Part shown: positions 33,678 to 45,340 of the stretch, in pieces
How positions within the stretch are numbered: the first letter of the stretch is position 1
Layout of the letters: every line of letters begins with the position of its first letter
Assembly (NCBI RefSeq): GCF_037975245.1
Contig: NC_092578.1
Location: 17,989,821 to 18,049,820, forward strand
Reading direction: 5' to 3'
DNA from: Apostichopus japonicus
Taxonomy: Eukaryota > Echinodermata > Holothuroidea > Aspidochirotida > Stichopodidae
Length of the DNA: 60,000 nucleotides
The notes under the pieces: model-generated
Told to the model about the DNA's origin: nothing
Databases searched by the model: none
The model's input: the letters and a program-made list of their open reading frames with translations, nothing else
Translations under genes and position numbers: made by a program

Positions 33678-33918
33678 CCCCCCCCAGTGAAAAATACGGG
33701 GGCGGAGGTATTATTCCGCCCCCCGCTTCGCAAGTCAGAAAACCCCTTTTTCATTTCTCAATAAATGATAACAACATTCGTCATTTTACTTAGAACATTA
33801 TGGCAGAAAAAAATCTCATTTGGAGCACCAAATTGCATCTTAGGCCCCTTAGACCCCTCCCCCAGGCCGGTCATCAGTCCTCAGCCCCCCCACTCAAAAG
33901 TACCTTCCTACGCCACTG
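33678..33918. mobile_element. hAT-like MITE copy, left end uncertain
   Basis: It matches the element at 48897-49202: TTCCGCCCCCCGCTTCGCAA, GTCAGAAAACCCCTTTTTCA, TTGGAGCACCAAATTGCATC, and the right end AAGTACCTTCCTACGCCACTG. The left end lacks a clean terminus, and no target duplication was found. Confidence 0.7.
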
Positions 33919-35045
33919 TCTGGGCCAGACCCCCAAACCCTTATACATGATCGTCGGCTTCAAATACTTCAATATCACACCTACAACCGCCTGAAAACTA
34001 TAATTCCTCAGTTTGACCATGGAGGTAAAATTTTTTACCGCCATGGTGTGACGAATATACTATTCTGTTTTACCACCATGGTATAACCACAGTTATTATA
34101 CTACCCCAACTGTGGTATAACCAATGTAACCGGTTAACCGTTGGAAAGGTTGAACGTTCTGAAAATAGAGGGCAGCAGACAGAAATTCAGGCAGCTGAAA
34201 AATATTGTGGCTTGTTGTTTGTTTCAAACCACTGTCCTCCTTTCGGACAATTTTCAACATATTCAGAACAGTACAACAGTTTCCAAGCTATCAAGGCTTG
34301 AAGTCACACGTTTTTGTTCGCCGTAGTATGAATTCTTTGGGAATGTCCCAGGTACAGGTAAAGAAATGAAACCAACAAAACTTCTCAACCAAGCCTAATT
34401 TTCAGCGTAGGTTAGACTATAGCACAGTAGGCCTACCTATCTCTCAACGTTGCCTTTGGGAACGAAAACGGGCTGAAACTACAACAGCCTACTATCCTAG
34501 TGTTAACGTTAGGCTATCTTTAAGCTAAATAACACTACAGTAACACTCACTGATTAGACAAGGGACTAATAATTAGTAACTAATCTTGATCTCGCCTAGG
34601 CCTACACAAATAAGATAATGCTACAAATTCAATGACTAGACTAGCTTAACTTAAGTTAGGCTGAAAACTAACAATGGAGCCTCATGAGACATTAATAATA
34701 TTTGATTGGCCTAGCCTACATATAACTAAATAATGTTCATCTAAAGCAGGGCCTAACTTTATCAGCTGGACTAGTTGAGGTAACAGTTACAGGGCAATAT
34801 ATGATTACCCGATATTTCAGGATTAGGCTTGGTGATCATTGTTATTTTAATAATTGTCATCTTATTATTAAGAAGACTGACCAGTTTTAAGAAATGCTTC
34901 TAATAGTAATAGTGGGCCTTAAGTAATATTTCAACAATGTAGCCTAGGCCTAGGCAAGTTAATGTTAAGTATTTGTACAAAATCGCTAACGATATAAACA
35001 TACCATATTTAATGATTTTGACAGAGAGTAACAACTATCACTAAT
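33919..35045. other. CNOT9 upstream region
   Basis: Includes a hairpin at 34017-34046 (CCATGGAGGTAAAA against TTTTACCGCCATGG, one mismatch). A plausible acceptor, gattttgacag, at about 35032 suggests an upstream noncoding exon that I could not place. The CNOT9 promoter should be here or upstream. Confidence 0.5.
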
Positions 35046-35164
35046 ATGCCAGCCACAACACCAGCTCCTCCAGCCATCCCTCAGGTAGAAAGAGAGAAAA
35101 TATATCAGTGGATCATTGAGCTTGCCAGTCCAGACACCAGAGAAAATGCTCTTCTGGAACTAAG
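35046..35164 (+). CDS. CNOT9: CNOT9 coding exon 1
   Basis: [20 protein letters not shown] followed by [19 protein letters not shown]. Donor AG|gtgagg, phase 2. The Ala/Pro N-terminal tail is the variable part of the family. Confidence 0.94.
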
Positions 35165-38100
35165 GTGAGGCCTAACCAACAACACACCAATATATGTACA
35201 TATATCTTGTTTCAATATTTATTTTGCATTCACTGTTGTTTCACTTTGCAGTTTCACCACAGAACTGATAGTGGGTACCGTCCAAATTTCAGTAGTATGG
35301 TGCAGTGCCGTACAAAGTTTTTTTGTATCAATAATGAGTAATTTGTAGAATAAGCAGTTCATGCTTTACTATATAGTAAATGTTAATTTGGAGGAACGAA
35401 TAAACTTCAAGTCTTGTTAAAAGGGGACGCAAACCCAACAACCATCATTGTTGGCTTATCATGATGGAGGTCTTTGTGACGACAAAATCCCCCAAACAGC
35501 TAAGAAAAATCTTGTTTATTTTGGGAGATATCCTTGTTTGAATGATACGTCTGGGGAGCTGTCATATTTGCAAAATCTGTGATATCATGGTGCCATTAGA
35601 ATATGAAACAAAATTTAATTAAGATTGATATGTACTTGGCCTGGTGTTTTAGGAGAGGAGAAGGGGGAGATTTGTGAATTTTTTTTTGGGCTCAGTAAAG
35701 TGCAAGGTAAGTTATAGAATTTTTGCTTTAGCTTTTTCAATGTCTTATTTGTAATCTTGGATCATCATATGGCCTGCCTGGTGAGATCACAAGTATCCTG
35801 TTATTGACATATGAGGTCAATATTTGGGTTCATGATATTTCTGTGGTACCGTTGGGTTCGACCTTAAAATACCGCAGTGTATTTCCACGACTAAGTGTCA
35901 AGAGATTGACATCATAGTAACATATCTCGCTTCTTTTTCGTTCTTCTATTCGTTCCATTATTAATCTTAATTTTTTATATGTGTTTTCAGTAAAAAGAGA
36001 GAAGTCGTCCCAGACTTGGCACCCATGTTGTGGCATTCTTTTGGGACAGTGGCTGCCCTTCTTCAAGAAATAGTCAATATTTATCCATACATTAACCCAC
36101 CAGCATTAACTGTGAGTAAAAAAACAGCGAGTTACAGTAACAGTACTTAATTTGCAATAATTTTCAATGCTTTTTGTTTACCGTATTAATTTACACAAAG
36201 CATATTTAAAATTCAACCTTTAAAAACTGTGTAGGAGTTAGGTGACATTTTATGACTTGAAAATCTGTTGTGATTTCAACAAGTTTTCCAGAACTTTAGG
36301 TCTTATAAGGAACATGTTGATTAATTATTGTAATTAAGTACTTCCTCTGTGACTTATTTACCATTATTCAGCATTTTCATAGATAGGCTGTTTTGGTCAG
36401 TAGGTTACATTGGTAGTAAAATGGTTGTTGTTCTTATGACTTTTCAGGCACATCAATCAAACCGAGTTTGCAATGCCTTGGCATTACTCCAGTGTGTGGC
36501 TTCTCACCCAGAAACACGCTCGGCATTCCTACAAGGTAAAGTAACACATAATTTAATAATCGACTGCAGGGGGAGACTGATTCAGAATGAATGGTCACTT
36601 GTGGCATTAGTAGACGTTTTAATGTTTATCATCTCATTCTGAAAGGGCGTATTTGTATGTAGAGTGCTTGTTCATAATCATTGACCGATTTTTGTTTTAA
36701 ATTTTTATTATACTATTTTCAAGGTTAAGTCACAATATGAGGTTCCTGACTTTATATGCTTTAACATTGCTTCTACCAAATGAGCCAAAACCCCAAAAAA
36801 TTGTGGTATAATGGCAAGCAACTCCAGGTCTAGAAGACAACATTAAAATCTTCATACCGAGTCTTTCGAAGATCAAAATTATTTCAGGTTAAAGATGAAG
36901 AAAGCCAACTGCTTGTGAAGAAATTCATATTAATTGAAGTGATTGATTACCCAAACAAGGACCCACCGAATGGAAAAGTTGTCATTTTCTTTAAAGAACT
37001 CTTAAGGAGTAGTTATTCGTATGATATCAACAAAGATTCTTGAACTGATTGTGGCCATTACTGTATGGGTGAGCAAATGTGTGAAATACTCCCAAGTTTG
37101 AAAATTTATGCTCATATTTTGTGTTATTCTTCTCCAGAGGACATTTCTCTCCAAATATGTTTTGTTAAAACTGGTATGAAATTGAAAAATAAAATCATCA
37201 TGACAGTTGAATATTTTGACACCAAAATCATTCAAATTGTTTGCCTTTGTGGTATTATATAGTCAACCATTTTAAATACATGTAAATAGAAAGACATTAT
37301 TTTGGACCTTCCCTGCTATATTGGACTCATTACACCAAATGAGATTTTTCAGTTATAACCTTAGTGAGAATGCCTTACAAACATTTCCTGGTGTAGGTCT
37401 CTGTCACAGTGTATACAGAATGCATCGCATGCAATGCAAATGTTGCATGTCCTGTATGCACAGTAGCCCTTCAAGTGTTGTTTCAGAACATTTAGATACC
37501 CTGTGTTGTAATGCACTTTTATCAGTGATACTTTGCACGGCGACAGAGGGATGACAGAGATTTCAACGTTAGGTAGCGTTGTGTCTTTGCTTTGGAAAAG
37601 TTCTTTACTAAACGTTAAAGAAAAAAAGAAATAGGTTTGTTATTTCATCATACCCTCATCCTTTATTGTTTAACATTTTTAACATCTCTTTCCTACCATC
37701 TTCAGCACATATACCACTGTTCCTATACCCTTTCTTACATACCGTCAGCAAAACAAGGCCTTTTGAGTATCTGCGGTTGACTAGTCTGGGTGTCATTGGT
37801 GCCCTAGTCAAGGTAGGTCTGTTAGAAAGCTAGTACAAGCAAGGAAACTGTAGAAACTGTTGTTCCTATGCAGTGGGAAAGAAGGGTTCCTTCAAGTTAA
37901 TAAGAACACTATTTATGTTTGCTTGTCCACTTGGAAAAAGATGGTTTTGTTTTAAACCAAACAGGAGGTTCTCAAGAATTGGCGGATGAAGTTTGTATCC
38001 GATATAAAGTATATTGCTTTGTGGAAATCTCCAGTTTCTGATGTATATAACTGATAGATTCTTGCTTGCAGAAAATGACAAAGAATATCTTTTAACATTC

Positions 38101-41100
38101 TCCATTTTGCCATTTTGCAGACCGACGAACAAGAAGTCATCAATTTCTTGCTGACCACAGAGATTATCCCCCTGTGCCTACGGATAATGGAGAGTGGCAG
38201 CGAATTATCAAAAACTGTACGTCATGTGGTTTTAAGCCTGTCATGTTCTCCTCTAATTATACTATCATGTTGTATTGTAAGCAGCATTGTAAAGGGTGGT
38301 AATATTTCATCAAATGAAACTGCCTAAGAGGGGGTAAAATTTCATCAAATCAACTCGTTAAAATTAAATGTAAATATATTAAATTCAAAGTTGTTGCCCA
38401 AGTAAATGGGATATATATATATATTTGGTATATATGTATGTATGTATTTTAGATCCTCCTGCAAGCAGGAACCTGCGAAGAAGCCATCATTGGCTTATCA
38501 AAGCCGCAAGCTGACCGAAGTCAGTCTCTTAGATTCATATTTAATGTCCATGATTATGAATTGTCAATTGTCATCAACTCTATCACTGCACGACATACAT
38601 TAATCTTGGAGTAACTAGAATCGGGGACCTTATGATTGAAAGGCACCGGCGTTAACCACTGAGCTAACACTCCTAAGATTACCTTGGACCTAAGGATTAC
38701 CTTGATGACTGTTCAAGTCATAATTACCCCCAAAAGAAAGTAAATGGTGGGGCTATTTACTTATTTGAAAAGGCAATTAGTACTCAAATCTGTCACAGAT
38801 TTCCTCAAGTCTTATTATGCTGAAGGTTATTCATACTTGTTTTATTTTTAAAAAGTTTGTTCCTTTTGTCACTATTTTCTTAAATATTTTGTTTTGAAGG
38901 TGGCAACATTTATTCTTCAAAAAATACTTTTGGATGAGACCGGGTTGTCCTACATTTGCCAGACTTATGAAAGATTCTCACACGTTGCCATGATACTGGT
39001 AAGATTTTTGCATTTTTGCATTGACTTTCTATCTTTTCAAATTTTTTTCTTGAAAAACTTGATTTTTGACCCGATTTATGATTTCTCTGTTTGGAAAGAA
39101 TTTCGGCCGTGACTTCGTTGGGACGAGTCCGCAATTACCCAAACTCACCATGTGTTATATTAATGTAAGATTGCGATCGATATTCTCTCAAAATGTTTGT
39201 TAATTGGCAAGTTGTTCAGGGGAAATTTGTAATAGTCAGGCTCTGAGACGACCAAATTTCTGTCAGACTAACAAACTCAGGTTTTGGAGGTCGTCACCTG
39301 ATGACTTGTTGTTGACTTCATATTTAGATTTCTTTGTAAAATAAATGTCCCCAAACAAGTAAAATTATGAAATTGGCTTCAACCCCAAAGCTAGAGTTGT
39401 ATTCAACAAACCTATACACATCTCTCCTACAGTGTATGTATTGGTATTCTATTCACCAAGCACACATATCTCATACAGTGTACATATTGCAGGAGTATGT
39501 ACCAAACCTACATCATATAGTTTATATATTGCAGTTTTATGCACCAAACCTACACATCTCTCCTACAGTGTACATATTGGTATTCTATTCACCAAACCTA
39601 CACATCTCTCCTACCATGTACATATTGGTGCTCTATTCACCAAACCTACACATCTCTCCTACAGTGTACATATTGGTGCTCTGTTCACCAAACCTCCACA
39701 TCTCTCCTACAGTGTACATGTAGCTGTTCTGTTCACCAAACCTACACATCTCTCATACAGTGTACATATTGCACTTTTATGCACCTGACCAAATATCTCT
39801 CCTACAGTTGTACATATCCAAGGAACAACCAGCAAAAATGCTGAAAAATTTGCCCTTTTATCATTTTCATTTTAAAATCCCAATTTGTGTAAAGGGTTTT
39901 CATATTAGTGTCAATCACATGCAAATAAGGAAATTGGATTCTTTATTAAAGCATTTTTTGTTTATTTCCATCATTTACTGGTATTGCAATATTAAGTTTT
40001 TTTTTCCCCATTTTACTCGCAGGGTAAAATGGTTTTAGCATTGGCCAAAGAACCATCTGCTAGGCTTCTGAAGCATGTTGTAAGGTGTTACCTCAGATTG
40101 TCAGATAACCAAAGGTAAGCTTGGACAAGTTATCATAGGTAAAAGTGTCTTCTAACTAGGGTTGGGCGATATATCGAAAATTATTATTATCGCGATAATT
40201 TTATTTCAAGACGATATTTTTTGAGGATTGAACAAATGACGATAATTTCTTGTGAAAGAAATTTGAAATAAATGTGGAAAAAAATGCGATTATCCTTTCT
40301 CCGTTTTATGTGTAAATGTTATTCTAGCATTCCATGGTTAAGAAAGTTGAAAAGAAATAGGTTTATCAACTTCATTTACTGACTTTTTGAACTTCGTAAA
40401 AAACCCGTCCTTTACAACATTGACTGTATAGAGAACAAAACTCTGAAAATCAGTAGAGAAATTACCAATTGTGTACGAAAAGTAAGTTGGTACACCTTTC
40501 AAATTTTACGCGAGGTCGAGCAAAATACTTTCGAAAAATTCACGCAAAACTGGCATATCGTGCTAAATGCAACTAATGTCATGTAAACAAGGCTCTGGTA
40601 CACCCATTTATGAATAAACCATAAGACCACATCTGGTGTTAAGCGGGGGGGGGGAGAAGAAAGTATTTTCTAGAATTTCCAAAAAAAAAGGAAAAATTAA
40701 TATCCTACCATAGTTAAGTGTATAGTAAATAGCCTAACCACTTCGTCGGTTACGGATCTCACGTAACAACAAAAACACAACTAATTGTATTTTGCGAAGT
40801 TGACGTTTTCTACAAGGACATGGAAACAATATTTAGCATTTAGTTAATCATGCCAAGTGGCCTGAAACATGGGATTACAAAGTTTACTTTCATAAAGATG
40901 GCCATACTGTAGCTATTGGGGCCTTGATATCGTGCTATGTCTGTATGCCAGACTGTGCCTCGTGTATCATGGGGAATAGATTGTTTTGTTCATGCGGAGG
41001 AGTCGGTTGGCTTGAGGTGTGTTTTACTCACCTTAATGTTACGGAGATATATTCTTTTCTTGAACGTCTAAGATATTATTTCGCATAACTTTACCGATCC

Positions 41101-43623
41101 TTTACTGACTGACCTAATTAATTCTAGAGTGGAGCCAAAATAGTTTACTCCATGAAAAGTTTTTTGGAAACGTGCCAAAAATGTTAACAAACAGGTGTTA
41201 GACAGGGGGGTTGTTTGGCAAGGTACCTGGGAAAATTCGCAGCACATGTAGCCAGCCTACCGTGATATTTAAGTAGGGTTAAACACTGCAGTTGTAAACT
41301 GATGTACGTATAGTGCACGCTGTTCATTTTTAGGCAGTCTAGAAACGGGGCTTTGCCGAACGTAGATTGTTTCATAATATCGACAGTTTTGTAGGTTTAA
41401 CTTTTTAAAGATTGTAAGACAGATTAAATCTCTTTTCATTTTATCACATAAGATAGCTACTCTAACTTGTCATTTTAAAATTTTCATCAGTTTCGTGACA
41501 ATTTAAATTAAAAAAGTTGTCAGTATTTTGAATCCTCAACTGCGAATTTTTTATCGCCAGACACGCAAAAATACTAAATTTTGTCCGGGGGCCTTCGCCC
41601 CTGGACCCCCACAAGGGGTTCCACCCCTTGACCCCACCGGGGCCCTAAGGCGGGCCCCTGGACCCCACGCCATTATGCTCGCACGCAACGCGTGCTCGGT
41701 GTGTTCGCTGCACGAAAACACTGGTGGGAAACCGGCAGTTGTTTTAAGTGTGTTCATGAACACACTTAAAACAACAAGGAAAAATTATCGAAATATCGCG
41801 ATAATTTTTGAAATATTTATCGTGACGTTAAAAAGCAAATATCGCCCAACCCTACTTCTAATTCAAGGTTAGTTTGTGGAATAGATCAAGTTTAATTGTA
41901 AACTAACTGTCAGGTATTACATAAAGTTAGGGTGGAAGTGTTTGGGTAAGCATTACTTCAGATGGTGAGATCAGATTTTTGATGAATTTTTTTTTTTTTT
42001 TTCTCAAACTGTGAAAATTTAGCCAAAGGAAGCCTGGAAAAAAATGTTTGGATATATGTTACCTCAAATGATCAGATGAGGCGATGTAAGTTGGAAATGT
42101 GTGCTGGTGTAGATTTTTAACTTAGCTCAGCAAAACGGATAACCAGTCCGACCACCATCACCAGGCCTTGAAACTTGGACTATTTACTGGCTTAAATCAA
42201 ATACGGGTGGAATTCACCGTTTGCCAGTACACAGAATAGGCACCAATGCCAGAAGACATTAACAAAATAATCACATGAGGTGTCGGTCCACATTTGTCAG
42301 TCAAAGAATCTGCATGATTTCCATACCTAACATTAGCCCCATTTTATTGCTTATCATCAGCAAATGTAATAGGCTGCCCTGAAAATTTTGTACAGCAACA
42401 GATGTGTCTTGTAACTCAGGAAAATACCAGTGAGAACTTCATTTTACCAAGTAGATGTTTATAAAGCTTTGTCGGTGTTTTTCATTTAGTAAGTGGCTAC
42501 AATTGTGTGATATTCTAGGCTTGTGTCACTTTTGACACAGATTGTGAAATGTCAACCAAAGATTTGGCTGGAAAAAATTGTTTTGGATTGATATTAAAGC
42601 AAATTGTCTGATAACCCCAAAGTTAAGTTGACAATGTTTGGCTGGATGTTTACTCCTTATTGGGAGAAAAGCAAGTGTCACGTTTTATTTGGTGTTGTGA
42701 TAAGTCGTAACTAAACATTGTTAGATAACCAACGGTAAGTTGCAGAGTTTGATCTGTATGTACTCTACCTTAAAGGGTTTGAAGACTCGCACATAAAGAA
42801 ACGTTTAATGCTGGTAATCTGACCTAGTTTCGAATGAGGTGTAACAGAAGTGTTAGACACGACCATCGATCCCAGAAAATACACACACACAGCTACCATC
42901 GGTAATTAGACACTAGTGTACAGTCAGTACATACAGCTGCGGTCAATACCCACAGCACAGTATACAAACGATACAGCGATGGACATCTCAGGTCCAGCTA
43001 AAGATACAAGGTATCACATTTCATTACTGTCTGCATTTTGTAGCGACACGAACAAAATGTCACTTGCAAGCAACAGAAAGTTAACTTTTCAGATGACCGC
43101 ACGCGGTTTGGGGCGAGTCTTCAATGCCTTTAAACTGTCAGGTAACCGAAGAGATAAAATGACAGAGGGGTAAATTTGTACGTCACCTAAGATCGTTGTC
43201 TGATAAAGAAAGATGTAATCTTAACTCAGACTATTTGATTGTAATTTGCAGAATACAGGTTTTGTATCATCACTTTGTATTCATATCAGTCAACTGAAAT
43301 TTTTGAAAATCCTGTTTTGAGGAAAAAATATTTTATTTTGCCAGTATAAAAACAAAAGGAACTAAAATGTGTTGTCAAGGGTTTGTCAATTGTAGTCCTA
43401 CGTGACTTGTTACTTTGGATAATTTCTGAATGATTTTTTGTTTATTTTTTTCAGAGCTCGTGGTGCCTTAAGGCAATGTTTACCGGATCAGTTGAAAGAT
43501 ACGACTTTTGCTAACGTCCTGAAAGATGACAATTCCACTAAGAGATGGTTAGCACAGCTCATTAAGAACCTCAGCGAGGCACCGATTCAAGACCAGCCAG
43601 GAATTCCACATCCCCCTCAATGA
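35046..43623 (+). CDS. CNOT9: CCR4-NOT complex subunit 9 (complete, 8 coding exons)
   Basis: CNOT9 (RQCD1, yeast Caf40) is the Armadillo-repeat subunit that binds CNOT1 and recruits GW182/TNRC6 and other repressors, linking mRNA targets to deadenylation. Exons: 35046-35164, 35991-36111, 36448-36535, 37706-37812, 38121-38216, 38900-38998, 40023-40114, 43455-43623; 891 nt, 296 residues plus stop, all phases consistent. The N-terminus is Ala/Pro-rich ([13 protein letters not shown]), then the ARM fold from [20 protein letters not shown] to the C-terminus PGIPHPPQ. The human protein is 299 residues from memory, and the ARM core is nearly unchanged. The start is the first ATG in frame with the conserved part. 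Divergent from GALNT, convergent with the CUB gene. Confidence 0.96.
35165..35990 (+). other. CNOT9 intron 1
   Basis: AT-rich intron with nothing recognisable apart from splice sites. Confidence 0.9.
35991..36111 (+). CDS. CNOT9: CNOT9 coding exon 2
   Basis: [20 protein letters not shown] followed by [20 protein letters not shown]. Acceptor gttttcag, donor ACT|gtgagt. A minus-strand open frame over this exon is a shadow. Confidence 0.96.
36448..36535 (+). CDS. CNOT9: CNOT9 coding exon 3
   Basis: [20 protein letters not shown] followed by PETRSAFLQ. Acceptor ttttcag, donor CAAG|gtaaag, phase 1. Confidence 0.96.
36536..37705 (+). other. CNOT9 intron 3
   Basis: AT-rich intron of about 1.2 kb. 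No mobile element or extra exon recognised. Confidence 0.9.
37706..37812 (+). CDS. CNOT9: CNOT9 coding exon 4
   Basis: [20 protein letters not shown] followed by [15 protein letters not shown]. Acceptor atcttcag, donor AAG|gtaggt. Identical in style to vertebrate CNOT9. Confidence 0.95.
38121..38216 (+). CDS. CNOT9: CNOT9 coding exon 5
   Basis: [20 protein letters not shown] followed by [12 protein letters not shown]. Acceptor ttttgcag, donor ACT|gtacgt. Confidence 0.96.
38217..38899 (+). other. CNOT9 intron 5
   Basis: It contains a short (TA)n/(TATG)n stretch at about 38410-38450 and a tRNA-like SINE head at 38608-38673 on the minus strand. Confidence 0.9.
38608..38673 (-). mobile_element. 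Degenerate tRNA-derived SINE head
   Basis: On the minus strand GGAGTGTTAGCTCAGTGGTT gives a D-arm/A-box-like segment, and GTCCCCGATTCTAGTTACTCC a decayed T-arm/B-box-like segment pairing back to the GGAGT end (GGAGT with ACTCC). The anticodon arm is poor. A decayed tRNA pseudogene or SINE head is more likely than a working tRNA. Confidence 0.5.
38900..38998 (+). CDS. CNOT9: CNOT9 coding exon 6
   Basis: [20 protein letters not shown] followed by [13 protein letters not shown]. Acceptor ttttgaag, donor CTG|gtaaga, phase 0. Confidence 0.95.
39400..39815 (+). repeat. 48-bp minisatellite in CNOT9 intron 6
   Basis: The unit CACCAAACCTACACATCTCT plus CCTACAGTGTACATATTGGT plus GCTCTGTT repeats about 8 times with variation. 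Since 48 is divisible by 3, three plus-strand frames each stay open for over 100 codons (a repeating [16 protein letters not shown] is one). These are not genes. Confidence 0.92.
40023..40114 (+). CDS. CNOT9: CNOT9 coding exon 7
   Basis: [20 protein letters not shown] followed by [10 protein letters not shown]. Acceptor ctcgcag, donor AG|gtaagc, phase 2. Confidence 0.95.
40157..41854. mobile_element. 1.7 kb hAT-like non-autonomous element in CNOT9 intron 7
   Basis: Termini TAGGGTTGGGCGATAT and ATATCGCCCAACCCTA are matching inverted repeats (left one followed by ATCGAAAATTATTATTATCG). Flanks CTTCTAAC (40149-40156) and CTTCTAAT (41855-41862) form an 8-bp target duplication with one mismatch. 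No transposase frame survives. It contains a poly(G) tract, a GC-rich segment at 41580-41700 and a perfect 38-bp palindrome at 41738-41775. Confidence 0.85.
41738..41775. repeat. Perfect 38-bp palindrome
   Basis: Two 19-bp arms, GTTGTTTTAAGTGTGTTCA and its exact complement, with no spacer, inside the hAT-like element. It can form a cruciform or, in RNA, a strong hairpin. Confidence 0.95.
42774..43129 (+). mobile_element. TTAA-flanked MITE, copy A
   Basis: 356 bp flanked by TTAA (42770-42773 and 43130-43133). Ends AGGGTTTGAAGACTCG and CGAGTCTTCAATGCCT. Related to copies B (15891) and C (31137). It lies in CNOT9 intron 7, about 330 bp upstream of the last exon. The open frame 42916-43173 is part of the element and not a gene. 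Confidence 0.85.
43455..43623 (+). CDS. CNOT9: CNOT9 coding exon 8 and stop
   Basis: [55 protein letters not shown] and TGA at 43621. Acceptor tttttcag. It follows a 3.3 kb intron holding two mobile elements. Confidence 0.96.
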
Positions 43624-45340
43624 GAGGCAAATTTTGCTTGCTTAGAGGAGATTTGCAATAAACTACATGAGGGTATTTTGAGATTTCTTTAAGAAGTCCC
43701 ATCATCCCTGCTCTCCAGGGGTGTATGACACCAAGCAGTGTGTGTGGAAATTTTAAAACTTCTCATCTTACTGGAAGACCTCCGATGTAGTTGACACCTC
43801 GCTTGTCAAGACCAGGCTTTCTTGCACGCTGGCAGCATAAATGCGAGACTCTCTCAGTTTGTGGTTTTAAGTTTAACCGTGGGAAGCCGAAAGATACACT
43901 AATCGAAAAATCAACATCGTCAAGGTTAATTCGCACCATGTCCCTGTGAGAGCTTCTCATCTGTTGTACTAAGGAGATATTGTACTGGTATATAATTTTG
44001 GGACAACTTCAGAGGATGGAAAAGAGGATGGAAAAGACGCTCGTTTCCGAGGTTCCAGACTGGTCTGGTCGAACCACTTTCCCTCTCTGTGAGACATTAT
44101 GGAAGGTTTTTGTATTTTTTTTTTTTTGAAAAACAGAAATTTAGTTCTCAAAATTGGAGGTTACCTCAAATCCGGTCACCATTCAGTATGGTCCAGTCTT
44201 CCAAGTTGTGCTGAGTTTTATCTCCCAAAAAAATGTAAGAGTCTGTAAGAAATGGGAGCTGACATCTCATGAACTATCCTGAGAAGTTTTTTCTCCTCCT
44301 GAGGATGCTTTTCTATATACATGGACTTTTCTTGCTTCTTCAGTCGAGGAAGTTTTTGCATGGTTATCTCTTTTGACAATTCTTCCTCCCACTCTCTTGG
44401 TAGAGTTGTTTCTTTAACTATTTAATTTACTAATTAGGTCGTTGCCAACACTCTGAAAGTCTCAATGTTCACTTATGATCATATAAACTTCAACCTCAGA
44501 AAATTATCATCGCAGGGTGTTCGACTGATTAGTAACTCAAGCACTTTTACTTATTTCAAATATCTGGAATTCTGGTTACTGTTAAAAGTTTGAAACGTAC
44601 ATGGAGGCTTCCTGTAGCATAAAAATTGTGGCAAAACATGAAATTCATAAGGATATGTAAATCAATATTCAGATAACGGTAGCTTAAAAATGTTGTAACC
44701 ATGCCATCCCCAAAATGAGCTTAAACCAATTTCCAATATGCTGATTATGTAGTGAATAACAATAAGAGGAGGTCAAAGGTCATGGATGTGTCGTGCTACC
44801 AAATTCATAATCTGTTCCGGATTTTTTTTTCGCTTTCTGCTTCAGGAAATTCAAACAGGAAATATGTTATATCCTACATTTTGTACAAGTCTGATTTTGA
44901 AGTGTTTTGAAAATGTTACCAGTAAGAATTTACTATAACAGGAAGTTATTTTAGTACCATTAAAGAATTAGTCCAATATATATGATCATTGGTATAGTTT
45001 TTCTAGTTAGGATGTTTTATACATACACCTGTCGATTTGATATTAAAGACCTTGAAAGCAACAGGAAGAAGTCGCAGCCATTTGGGGTTGTACATACTTC
45101 CAAGACCCCGGTGTAGTTAGGTCAGTACGGAAGTAACATTACACTGTTTTGTGTTTGAAGTGGAGAATTAACTTGTGAAGTGTTATCATGCACTATACCA
45201 GTTATGCGAACTGAACTACATAAGAAAGAAAGCGGAGAAAACAGATTTAATTTTTCACAAGAGATCCCTTGTTATGAAACATTTTCCAGACACTGGAGGC
45301 AGACCTGTAGTTGGTATGGGAACGATGTTGGGTGGGTTCA
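43624..45340. other. CNOT9 3' flank / probable 3' UTR
   Basis: No supported gene. Unique AT-rich DNA that probably includes the CNOT9 3' UTR. Minus-strand open frames here (43763-43960, 43969-44151) are not recognisable. Confidence 0.6.
43657..43662 (+). promoter_or_regulatory. Proximal polyadenylation signal candidate of CNOT9
   Basis: AATAAA lies 34 nt after the CNOT9 stop codon. If used it would give a very short 3' UTR; more distal sites may exist and were not excluded. Confidence 0.35.

Noticed and set aside
39367-39844. Three 100-118 codon plus-strand ORFs
   Set aside because: All are translations of the 48-bp minisatellite in CNOT9 intron 6.
41528-41872. 114-codon Pro-rich ORF
   Set aside because: Lies in the GC-rich part and palindrome of the non-autonomous hAT-like element. 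No transposase motifs.
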